Part shown: positions 44,654-57,030 of the stretch, one piece after another
Layout: each line of letters opens with the position of its first letter
Numbering within the stretch: position 1 is the stretch's first letter
Assembly (NCBI GenBank): GCA_033239005.1
Contig: BSQZ01000130.1
Span: 99,501-163,500 of the forward strand
Direction of reading: 5' to 3'
From: Lamellibrachia satsuma
Taxonomy: Eukaryota; Annelida; Polychaeta; Sabellida; Siboglinidae
DNA: 64,000 nt
Notes under the pieces: model-generated
Databases searched by the model: none
The model's input: only the letters and a program-made list of their open reading frames with translations
What the model was told of the DNA's origin: nothing
Translations under genes and position numbers: made by a program

Positions 44654-45700
44654 CCTTCATATGTATAGCTTGTACTAATACTATTGTGGATTGCCGATAG
44701 TTGCCCCCTCCCCCCACGATATTCATTACAGTGTTATCAGTCGACTCAGAATAAAATGTAATTAATACATCTCTTTATGAACTTCCGGTTATTACATGTG
44801 GGGTTTAATCTGATCAATAAAGCAAATTAATTTTATATAATTTTGCCTTATTGTCAAGTCACAAGAATTCAGACAGAAATTGTAAAGTGTCATTATAGAA
44901 AGCAGACATGTAATCTGACAGTGTTCAACTGGGTAGATGACGATGCCTTAGTTAGTTTCCTCTCCAGCTAGACATTGCATGGGTGAAATACATTTTATTA
45001 AATATTTAAATGCTTTTAAAAAGTTTGTGTAACTGCATTTGCACTTAATCACAATGAAAGTATTTGTATATTTAAATATTTCCATAAAGAATTTGAAATG
45101 TAAACAGCAACAGCAGGCTTCTGTTGCGCTATAGTTTATACTGTCTTTTGGTGTGTTTCTCCCATGCATCTACCCCCTTAGGTCTCTAGGCATTTAAAAC
45201 ACTGGAGTATGAGACTTATTATGACTGTCAGTAAATAATATCAAATTATTTTCTTGAATAATTTTGCCTAGTACATACGCCATGGCCCATGTTATAAGGC
45301 TGCAGTATATCCTGTAGCACTTATTGAGTTATTGTTATTGTTTTGAGTACGGCCACGTATTGACGGTACGTCTGATCACGTCGAAAATAAATCGGCGGAT
45401 AGGAAAACACTCGTAATTATATCAAACTATTAACAGTTACTCGCACTTTATTGTATTCATACATTTCGATTTACTGTGGGTTATATATATATATATATAT
45501 GCTGACGTTGAAGCACAGCTGTGCTTATTGGGGTGGAACTATATTGTAATCGTAGTGATAAGTCACAATGGTAACGGTAATCCAATTTACTAACCTGGTT
45601 TCGGCTCGTCGCTTCCTGCGCATCGCTCTGCCCTTTGATATCTGACGTTTCCTTGTCGCAGAATAGTCTGTAGATGCATGGTCATATGCGGAAAAAAAAT
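44654..45700. other. intergenic, no gene
   Basis: AT-rich. A (TA)n of 20 bases at about 45483. From about 45540 the sequence becomes CpG-richer, towards the putative exon at 45701-45967. Confidence 0.4.
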
Positions 45701-45967
45701 CTAAGATGGAACGGTGTCTTTGACCAAGAATGACATCTTGATGCTCTCCGTTTGTCCATGCTCATCACAGTCTTTTGTCGGAAAAGTGGTCACTCGCAGT
45801 GCCTGCGGCTGGCGGACACGGCAATTTCCGCATTTGCAACCACCTTTTCCGCTGCAAATTCTTCCTCGGAAGTCGATCAAAAGTTTTTTCCTTGCATTTG
45901 TAGTACTAGTTGATATATCCAGGAGCCATCCAGTGTACACCAGTTTTCTTTTTATTCGATTTTCCAT
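45701..45967 (-). CDS. hypothetical 88-residue ORF or first exon, unknown function
   Basis: Minus strand, ATG at 45967. Basic N-terminus (MENRIKRKLVYTGWL), then LLIDFRGRICSG and a cysteine cluster (GGCKCGNC), ending SFLVKDTVPS. Upstream sequence (to about 46100) is CpG-rich with a GGCGGCGCCATATTG motif resembling a YY1/initiator site, so this may be a genuine 5' exon region. The first 43 or so codons and the putative promoter are repeated, with small indels, in every array unit to the right. No family recognised. Confidence 0.35.
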   Translation of the reverse strand: MENRIKRKLVYTGWLLDISTSTTNARKKLLIDFRGRICSGKGGCKCGNCRVRQPQALRVTTFPTKDCDEHGQTESIKMSFLVKDTVPS

Positions 45968-46902
45968 GCGTTTCGGCCGTTTTTCCGAGAGGTTTTTACT
46001 GTGTGAACGCTGTGCCAGGAGCTCGTACTCAAACCACTCTGCCGCTGAGCCCCCCGCAGAGCAATATGGCGCCGCCCAGCGAAGATAATGGCAAAGTTTA
46101 AAAGGATATTACAAAATTACCGTGGCGTTGCGCCCATCATATAAGGGTGATATATACTGTAAATGGTATGTTATTATGTTTGGGCTATGGTTGTTCGAGT
46201 GCTTCACCCCCCCTTTAAGTACCCAGTCCAAATATACCCCCCCAGTTACAAACCCCAGTCATTGGTATCTTGTGACAGGTGTTGGTGGCGTTGTGAACAC
46301 TAGTGCTGCATGGCAGTGTTGTGGATAGAACACTAGTGGGGCTTGATGGTGTTGTGGATAGAATACTAGTGGGGCGTGGTGGCATTGTGGATAGAACACA
46401 GGTGTTGGTGGCGTTGGAAAAAGAAAGAACACTAGTGAGGTGTGGTGGTGTTGTGGATAGAACAATAGTCGGGCGTGGTGGCTTTGGGGATAGAACACTA
46501 GTGGGGCATGGTGGTGTTGTGGATAGAACAATAGTTCGAAGTAGAACACTAGTGGGGCTTGGTGGTGTTGTGGATAGAACACTAGTGGGGCTTGGTGGTG
46601 CTGTGGATAGAACACTAGTGGGGCGTGGTGGTGTTGTGGATAGGAAGCTAATGGGGCATGGTGGTGTTGTGGATTGAACACTAATGGGCCGTGGTGGTGT
46701 TGTGGATAGAACACTAGTGGGGCATGTTGTTGTTGTGGATAGAACACTAGTGGGACGTCGTGGATAGAACACTAGTGGGGTATGGTGGTGTTGTGGATAA
46801 AACACTAGTGGGGGATGGTGGCGTGGTGGATAGAACATGGAGCATGGTGGCGTTGTGGATAGAACACTAGTGGGGCATGGAAGTGTTGTGGATAGAACAC
46901 TA

Positions 46903-46955
46903 CTCTTGAATGCCGAATAGCGTCCATATACGCGTATTTATTTTATGAAAAATGC
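46903..46955. mobile_element. internally deleted MITE remnant (first of several)
   Basis: The 53 bases starting CTCTTGAATGCCGAATA and ending ATGAAAAATGC equal the left end of the complete element at 56091. Equivalent remnants lie near 49037, 51231, 53419, 57674, 58269 and 59210. All share the same right breakpoint into the minisatellite. Confidence 0.75.
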
Positions 46956-49900
46956 GGCGTTGTGGATAGAACACTTGTGGGGCATGGTGATATTGTGGAT
47001 ACAACACTAGTGGGGCATTGTGGATAGAACACTATTGGGGAGTGGTGGTGTTGTGGATAGAACACTAGTGGGCGTTGTGGATAGAACACTAGTGGGCGTG
47101 GTGGCATTGTGGATAGAACACTAGTGGGGCATGGTGGTTTTCTGGTTAGAACACTAGTGGGGTGTGGTGGCATTGTGGATAGAACACTAGTGGGAGTGGA
47201 GGTGTTGTGGATAAAACACTAGTGGAGCAGTTGTGGATAGAACACTAGTGGGGCATGGTGGTGTTGTGGATAGAACACTAGTGGGGCGTGGTGGTGTTGT
47301 GGATAGAACACTAATGAGGCATTATAGATAGAACCAGGTTTGTTTGATTTAAATCATTTGATTTTAATCATTTGATTTAAATCATTTCAAAAAAATAATT
47401 GATTGATGATTTTTATATTTTTTTACTTCGGTTTTTTAGTCGCTGATTTATATGCGCAGTACATAATCATGATAACACGATGCAACACAAGAACATTGGT
47501 GGTAGAAAGGGGAGGATGGTGGGAGGAAAAGCGTCCAATGTGTTGCTTCACGAAAACACGACTTGCGTCAGCGAGTTCGCAACACAAAGGGACAGGGTTT
47601 AACTTGTCACATGACGTTTTGGACTAAAACCATTTTGTGTACTCCGGACTGTTTCTCGTGTTGCAGACCGCACCAAACATGGCAAAGTAGATTCTCACCT
47701 CACATTATATAAATACTATTTTTTTCAAGTGTAAAAATATTCATTTATACCCTGCTGATGCTTAATGTTGATACCTTGCAGATGCGTAATGGCAGAAACC
47801 TGAGCTTGTTTGCTACAGGAACACACAAAGAGTAACTGTTGTTAAAGGTCATTTAATAAATGCATCGTGATAATAAAATACATGTATCGATGAGAAAATA
47901 GCTGGTACAAATATGTTCATCGAGAAAAATATCATATATGTGTAAATCGATGAGATATAGCTTAATCATCAATACAAACTAGCTCACCCACCTTTTCGCT
48001 GCAAATTCTTCCTCGGAAGTCGATCAAAAGTTTTTCCTTGCATTTGTAGTACTAGTTGATATATCCAGGAGCCATCCAGTGTACACCAGTTTTCTTTTTA
48101 TTCGATTTTCCATGCGTTTGACCGTTTTTCCGAGAGGTTTTACTGTGTGAGCTGTGCCAGGAGCTCGTACTCAAACCACTCTGCCGCTGAGCCCCCCCCA
48201 GAGCAATATGGCGCCGCCCAGCGAGATAATGGCAAAGTTTAAAAGGATATTACAAAATTACCGTGGCGTTGCGCCCATCATATAAGGGTGATATATACTG
48301 TAAATGGTATGTTATTATGTTTGGGCTATGGTTGTTCGAGTGCTTCACCCCCTTTAAGTACCCAGTCCAAATATACCCCCAGTTACAAACCCCAGTCATT
48401 GGTATCTTGTGACAGGTGTTGGTGGCGTTGTGAACACTAGTGCTGCATGGCAGTGTTGTGGATAGAACACTAGTGGGGCTTGATGGTGTTGTGGATAGAA
48501 TACTAGTGGGCGTGGTGGCATTGTGGATAGAACACAGGTGTTGGTGGCGTTGGAAAAGAAAGAACACTAGTGAGGTGTGGTGGTGTTGTGGATAGAACAA
48601 TAGTCGGGCGTGGTGGCTTTGGGGATAGAACACTAGTGGGGCATGGTGGTGTTGTGGATAGAACAATAGTTGAAGTAGAACACTAGTGGGGCTTGGTGGT
48701 GTTGTGGATAGAACACTAGTGGGGCTTGGTGGTGCTGTGGATAGAACACTAGTGGGGCGTGGTGGTGTTGTGGATAGGAAGCTAATGGGGCATGGTGGTG
48801 TTGTGGATTGAACACTAGTGGGCCGTGGTGGTGTTGTGGATAGAACACTAGTGGGGCATGTTGTTGTTGTGGATAGAACACTAGTGGGACGTCGTGGATA
48901 GAACACTAGTGGGGTATGGTGGTGTTGTGGATAAAACACTAGTGGGGGATGGTGGCGTGGTGGATAGAACATGGAGCATGGTGGCGTTGTGGATAGAACA
49001 CTAGTGGGGCATGGAAGTGTTGTGGATAGAACACTACTCTTGAATGCGAATAAGCGTCCATATACGCGTATTTATTTTATGAAAAATGCGGCGTTGTGGA
49101 TAGAACACTTGTGGGGCATGGTGATATTGTGGATACAACACTAGTGGGGCATTGTGGATAGAACACTATTGGGGAGTGGTGGTGTTGTGGATAGAACACT
49201 AGTGGGGCGTTGTGGATAGAACACTAGTGGGCGTGGTGGCATTGTGGATAGAACACTAGTGGGGCATGGTGGTTTTCTGGTTAGAACACTAGTGGGGTGT
49301 GGTGGCATTGTGGATAGAACACTAGTGGGGCATGGTGGCTGGTGGCATAGTGGTTAGAACACTAGTGGGGCATGGCAGCATTATGTGGAGAGAAACACTA
49401 GTTGGGCGGTGGCTTTGTGGATAGAACACTAGTGGGGCATGGTAGTGTTGTGGATAGAACACTAGTGGGGTGTGGTGGTGTTGTGGATAGAACACTAATG
49501 AGGCATTATAGATAGAACCAGGTTTGTTTGATTTAAATCATTTGATTTTAATCATTTGATTTAAATCATTTCAAAAAAATAATTGATTGATGATTTTTTA
49601 TATTTTTTTTACTTCCGGTTTTTTTAGTCGCTGATTTATATGCGCAGTACATAATCATGATAACACGGTACGCAACACAAGAACATTGGTGGTAGAAAGG
49701 GAGGATGGTGGGAGGAAAAAGCGTCCAATGTGTTGCTTCACGAAAACACGACTTGCGTCAGCGAAGTTACGCAACACAAAGGGACAGGGTTTAACTTGTC
49801 ACATGGCGTTTTGGACTAAAACCATTTTGTGTACTCGGACTGTTTCTCGTGTTGCAGACCGCACCAAACATGGCAAAGTAGATTCTCACCTCACATTATA

Positions 49901-52900
49901 TAAATACTATTTTTTCAAGTGTAAAAATATTCATTTATACCCTGCTGATGCTTAATGTTGATACCTTGCAGATGCGTAATGGCAGAAACCTGAGCTTGTT
50001 TGCTACAGGAACACACAAAGAGTAACTGTTGTTAAAGGTCATTTAATAAATGCATCGTGATAATAAAATACATGTATCGATGAGAAAATAGCTGGTACAA
50101 ATATGTTCATCGAGAAAAATATCATATATGTGTAAATCGATGAGATATAGCTTAATCATCAATACAAACTAGCTCACCCACCTTTTCCGCTGCAAATTCT
50201 TCCTCGGAAGTCGATCAAAAGTTTTTCCTTGCATTTGTAGTACTAGTTGATATATCCAGGAGCCATCCAGTGTACACCAGTTTTCTTTTTATTCGATTTT
50301 CCATGCGTTTGGCCGTTTTCGAGAGGTTTTACTGTGTGAACGCTGTGCCAGGAGCTCGTACTCAAACCACTCTGCCGCTGAGCCCCGCAGAGCAATATGG
50401 CGCCGCCCAGCGAAGATAATGGCAAAGTTTAAAAGGATATTACAAAATTACCGTGGCGTTGCGCCCATCATATAAGGGTGATATATACTGTAAATGGTAT
50501 GTTATTATGTTTGGGCTATGGTTGTTCGAGTGCTTCACCCCCTTTAAGTACCCAGTCCAAATATACCCCCAGTTACAAACCCCAGTCATTGGTATCTTGT
50601 GACAGGTGTTGGTGGCGTTGTGAACACTAGTGCTGCATGGCAGTGTTGTGGATAGAACACTAGTGGGGCTTGATGGTGTTGTGGATAGAATACTAGTGGG
50701 GCGTGGTGGCATTGTGGATAGAACACAGGTGTTGGTGGCGTTGGAAAAAGAAAGAACACTAGTGAGGTGTGGTGGTGTTGTGGATAGAACAATAGTCGGG
50801 CGTGGTGGCTTTGGGGATAGAACACTAGTGGGGCATGGTGGTGTTGTGGATAGAACAATAGTTCGAAGTAGAACACTAGTGGGGCTTGGTGGTGTTGTGG
50901 ATAGAACACTAGTGGGGCTTGGTGGTGCTGTGGATAGAACACTAGTGGGGCGTGGTGGTGTTGTGGATAGGAAGCTAATGGGGCATGGTGGTGTTGTGGA
51001 TTGAACACTAATGGGCCGTGGTGGTGTTGTGGATAGAACACTAGTGGGGCATGTTGTTGTTGTGGATAGAACACTAGTGGGACGTCGTGGATAGAACACT
51101 AGTGGGGTATGGTGGTGTTGTGGATAAAACACTAGTGGGGGATGGTGGCGTGGTGGATAGAACATGGAGCATGGTGGCGTTGTGGATAGAACACTAGTGG
51201 GGCATGGAAGTGTTGTGGATAGAACACTACTCTTGAATGCCGAATAAGCGTCCATATACGCGTATTTATTTTATGAAAAATGCGGCGTTGTGGATAGAAC
51301 ACTTGTGGGGCATGGTGATATTGTGGATACAACACTAGTGGGGCATTGTGGATAGAACACTATTGGGGAGTGGTGGTGTTGTGGATAGAACACTAGTGGG
51401 CGTTGTGGATAGAACACTAGTGGGCGTGGTGGCATTGTGGATAGAACACTAGTGGGGCATGGTGGTTTTCTGGTTAGAACACTAGTGGGGTGTGGTGGCA
51501 TTGTGGATAGAACACTAGTGGGGCATGGTGGTGTTGTGGGTAGAACACTAGTGGGGCATGGGGGGCGTTGTGGATAGAAACACTAGGTGGGGCGTTGTGG
51601 ATAGAACACTAGTGGGGCATGGTGGTGTTGTGGATAGAACACTAGTGGGGCGTGGTGGTGTTGTGGATAGAACACTAATGAGGCATTATAGATAGAACCA
51701 GGTTTGTTTGATTTAAATCATTTGATTTTAATCATTTGATTTAAATCATTTCAAAAAAATAATTGATTGATGATTTTTATATTTTTTTACTTCCGGTTTT
51801 TTAGTGGCTGATTTATATGCGCAGTACATAATCATGATAACACGGATGCATAACACAAGAACATTGGTGGTAGAAAGGGGAGGATGGTGGGAGGAAAAAC
51901 GTCCAATGTGTTGCTTCACGAAAACACGACTTGCGTCAGCGAAGTTCGCAACACAAAGGGACAGGGTTTAACTTGTCACATGACGTTTTTGGACTAAAAC
52001 CATTTTGTGTACTCCGGACTGTTTCTCGTGTTGCAGACCGCACCAAACATGGCAAAGTAGATTCTCACCTCACATTATATAAATACTATTTTTTCAAGTG
52101 TAAAAATATTCATTTATACCCTGCTGATGCTTAATGTTGATACCTTGCAGATGCGTAATGGCAGAAACCTGAGCTTGTTTGCTACAGGAACACACAAAGA
52201 GTAACTGTTGTTAAAGGTCATTTAATAAATGCATCGTGATAATAAAATACATGTATCGATGAGAAAATAGCTGGTACAAATATGTTCATCGAGAAAAATA
52301 TCATATATGTGTAAATCGATGAGATATAGCTTAATCATCAATACAAACTAGCTCACCCACCTTTTCCGCTGCAAATTCTTCCTCGGAAGTCGATCAAAAG
52401 TTTTTTCCTTGCATTTGTAGTACTAGTTGATATATCCAGGAGCCATCCAGTGTACACCAGTTTTCTTTTTATTCGATTTTCCATGCGTTTCGGCCGTTTT
52501 TCCGAGAGGTTTTTACTGTGTGAACGCTGTGCCAGGAGCTCGTACTCAAACCACTCTGCCGCTGAGCCCCCCGCAGAGCAATATGGCGCCGCCCAGCGAA
52601 GATAATGGCAAAGTTTAAAAGGATATTACAAAATTACCGTGGCGTTGCGCCCATCATATAAGAGGTGATATATACTGTAAATGGTATGTTATTATGTTTG
52701 GGCTATGGTTGTTCGAGTGCTTCACCCCCCTTTAAGTACCCAGTCCAAATATACCCCCAGTTACAAACCCCAGTCATTGGTATCTTGTGACAGGTGTTGG
52801 TGGCGTTGTGAACACTAGTGCTGCATGGCAGTGTTGTGGATAGAACACTAGTGGGGCTTGATGGTGTTGTGGATAGAATACTAGTGGGGCGTGGTGGCAT

Positions 52901-55900
52901 TGTGGATAGAACACAGGTGTTGGTGGCGTTGGAAAAGAAAGAACACTAGTGAGGTGTGGTGGTGTTGTGGATAGAACAATAGTCGGGCGTGGTGGCTTTG
53001 GGGATAGAACACTAGTGGGGCATGGTGGTGTTGTGGATAGAACAATAGTTCGAAGTAGAACACTAGTGGGGCTTGGTGGTGTTGTGGATAGAACACTAGT
53101 GGGGCTTGGTGGTGCTGTGGATAGAACACTAGTGGGGCGTGGTGGTGTTGTGGATAGGAAGCTAATGGGGCATGGTGGTGTTGTGGATTGAACACTAATG
53201 GGCCGTGGTGGTGTTGTGGATAGAACACTAGTGGGGCATGTTGTTGTTGTGGATAGAACACTAGTGGGACGTCGTGGATAGAACACTAGTGGGGTATGGT
53301 GGTGTTGTGGATAAAACACTAGTGGGGGATGGTGGCGTGGTGGATAGAACATGGAGCATGGTGGCGTTGTGGATAGAACACTAGTGGGGCATGGAAGTGT
53401 TGTGGATAGAACACTACTCTTGAATGCCGAATAAGCGTCCATATACGCGTATTTATTTTATGAAAAATGCGGCGTTGTGGATAGAACACTTGTGGGGCAT
53501 GGTGATATTGTGGATACAACACTAGTGGGGCATTGTGGATAGAACACTATTGGGAGTGGTGGTGTTGTGGATAGAACACTAGTGGGGCGTTGTGGATAGA
53601 ACACTAGTGGGCGTGGTGGCATTGTGGATAGAACACTAGTGGGGCATGGTGGTTTTCTGGTTAGAACACTAGTGGGGCGTGGTGGCATTGTGGATAGAAC
53701 ACTAGTGGGGCATGGTGGTGTTGTGGTTAGAACACTAGTGGGGCATGGGGGCGTTGTGGATAGAAACACTAGGTGGGGCGTTGTGGATAGAACACTAGTG
53801 GGGCATGGTGGTGTTGTGGATAGAACACTAGTGGGGCGTGGTGGTGTTGTGGATAGAACACTAATGAGGCATTATAGATAGAACCAGGTTTGTTTGATTT
53901 AAATCATTTGATTTTAATCATTTGATTTAAATCATTTCAAAAAAATAATTGATTGATGATTTTTATATTTTTTTACTTCGGTTTTTTTAGTCGCTGATTT
54001 ATATCGCAGTACATAATCATGATAACACGTCGCATAACACAAGAACATTGGTGGTAGAAAGGGGAGGATGGTGGGAGGAAAAAGCGTCCAATGTGTTGCT
54101 TCACGAAAAACACGACTTGCGTCAGCGAAGTTCGCAACACAAAGGGACAGGGTTTAACTTGTCACATGACGTTTTTGGACTAAAACCATTTTGTGTACTC
54201 CGGACTGTTTCTCGTGTTGCAGACCGCACCAAACATGGCAAAGTAGATTCTCACCTCACATTATATAAATACTATTTTTTCAAGTGTAAAAATATTCATT
54301 TATACCCTGCTGATGCTTAATGTTGATACCTTGCAGATGCGTAATGGCAGAAACCTGAGCTTGTTTGCTACAGGAACACACAAAGAGTAACTGTTGTTAA
54401 AGGTCATTTAATAAATGCATCGTGATAATAAAATACATGTATCGATGAGAAAATAGCTGGTACAAATATGTTCATCGAGAAAAATATCATATATGTGTAA
54501 ATCGATGAGATATAGCTTAATCATCAATACAAACTAGCTCACCCACCTTTTCCGCTGCAAATTCTTCCTCGGAAGTCGATCAAAAGTTTTTTCCTTGCAT
54601 TTGTAGTACTAGTTGATATATCCAGGAGCCATCCAGTGTACACCAGTTTTCTTTTTATTCGATTTTCCATGCGTTTCGGCCGTTTTTCCGAGAGGTTTTT
54701 ACTGTGTGAACGCTGTGCCAGGAGCTCGTACTCAAACCACTCTGCCGCTGAGCCCCCCGCAGAGCAATATGGCGCCGCCCAGCGAAGATAATGGCAAAGT
54801 TTAAAAGGATATTACAAAATTACCGTGGCGTTGCGCCCATCATATAAGGGTGATATATACTGTAAATGGTATGTTATTATGTTTGGGCTATGGTTGTTCG
54901 AGTGCTTCACCCCCCCTTTAAGTACCCAGTCCAAATATACCCCCCCAGTTACAAACCCCAGTCATTGGTATCTTGTGACAGGTGTTGGTGGCGTTGTGAA
55001 CACTAGTGCTGCATGGCAGTGTTGTGGATAGAACACTAGTGGGGCTTGATGGTGTTGTGGATAGAATACTAGTGGGGCGTGGTGGCATTGTGGATAGAAC
55101 ACAGGTGTTGGTGGCGTTGGAAAAAGAAAGAACACTAGTGAGGTGTGGTGGTGTTGTGGATAGAACAATAGTCGGGCGTGGTGGCTTTGGGGATAGAACA
55201 CTAGTGGGGCATGGTGGTGTTGTGGATAGAACAATAGTCGGGCGTGGTGGCTTTGGGGATAGAACACTAGTGGGGCATGGTGGTGTTGTGGATAGAACAA
55301 TAGTCGGGCGTGGTGGCTTTGGGGATAGAACACTAGTGGGGCATGGTGGTGTTGTGGATAGAACATTACTGGGGCATGGTGGCGTTGTGGATAGAACACT
55401 AGTGGGGCATTGTAGATAGAATACTTGTGTGGCGTGGTGGTATTGTGGGTAGAACACAAGTGGGGCATAGTGGTGTTGTGGATAGAACACTAGTGGGGCA
55501 TAGTGGATTGAACACTGTTGGGGCATTGTGGCATTGTGGATAAAACACAATGGGTCATGGTGGTGTTGTGGATAGAACACTAGTGGGGCATGGTGGCATT
55601 GTGGATAGAACACTAGTGGGGCATGGTGGTGTTGTGGATAGAACACTAGTGGGGCATGGTGGCATTGAGGATAGAACACTAGTGGAGCATGGTGGCGTTG
55701 TGGATAGAAAACTAGTGGGGCGTATTGGTGTTCTGGATAGAATACTAGTGGGGCATTATGGATTGAAAACTAGTGGTGCATTGTGGCGTTGTGGATAAAA
55801 CACTAGTGGGGCATGGTGGTGTTGTGGATAGAACACTTGTGGGGCGTGGTGGCGTTGTGGATAGAACACTAATGGGGCATGGTGGTGTTGTTGATAGAAC

Positions 55901-56090
55901 ACTAGTGGGGCATGTTGTTGTTGTGGATAGAACACTAGTGGGACGTCGTGGATAGAACACTAGTGGGGTATGGTGGTGTTGTGGATAAAACACTAGTGGG
56001 GGATGGTGGCGTGGTGGATAGAACATGGAGCATGGTGGCGTTGTGGATAGAACACTAGTGGGGCATGGAAGTGTTGTGGATAGAACACTA

Positions 56091-57030
56091 CTCTTGAATG
56101 CCGAATAAGCGTCCATATACGCGTATTTATTTTATGAAAAATGCCATCCTATACACGTATTTATTTTATGAAAAATGCCATCCTATTCGCACATTATTTG
56201 GCACTATAATATTATTAAATTTAAACATTTGTGCCAGCCTATATTCTCCGATAATCGTGGCAAATTATGCAGTGTATAATTTTTAGGAGAGCAATCGCTG
56301 TCACTCTATTGCTACCTCTAATCAATTATCCATGGTGAGGTTTACCACTTGCGCTAAAATCACTTGCTCACAACTGGAGCTGCATGTGGCTCCTCCTATG
56401 GCTAAATTTTCATCCTTTAGAACAAGTCGTGAATTTAGCGGTATCATGTGCTTCTGAGGATCCTTGATTTTGATCACTAAGCGTTAGACCATTAGATTTC
56501 CATGAATCCTTAGTTCTCGGGAGCTTGACATGGTATATTATTAGTTGAAACGCCATTATCACCCCCTAAACCGACCGTAAATGGCCGCCGTGCGCAGAGC
56601 CTCAAACTGGTTGTAACCGGCTGCCGACGATTTCCCATGAAACGGGCTTGCGTATTCAATTCAATAAAACTTAAATGTCCATTTAAAAACGGAAAATTTC
56701 CCGGTTTTTCGCAGATATAAAATGCAATTACCATATTTGCGGTGACACGAATGCGCACAAAGTTTATGCATATTCGGCAGAAAAACAAAATACACGGTGA
56801 TCCGTGTAGTTTTCTATGGACGCCTTGGCTTCACATCGAGAAAAAAATTGCTTTGGCGCTAAAAAAGACAAATATACTAGTGAATTTTTCACACTGTACT
56901 ATTATTTGTTTGGAACAATTTGCCCCCCCCTCCCACTATTCTGTTATTCAACACTATACTATAATTACATTTGACCGATTTGCCACGCTATACTGTTATT
57001 TGGCCTATACGTTTATTTGGCACTTGAGAG
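56091..57030. mobile_element. TA-flanked MITE, 940 bp
   Basis: Left CTCTTGAATGCCGAATAAGC and right GTTTATTTGGCACTTGAGAG are imperfect inverted repeats. The insertion is in the CACTAGTGG word of the minisatellite and is bordered by TA on both sides (56089-56090, 57031-57032). The TA duplication suggests mobilisation by a Tc1/mariner-type (or similar TA-targeting) transposase. No transposase inside. Inner sequence includes a duplicated TATTTATTTTATGAAAAATG block. Confidence 0.75.
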
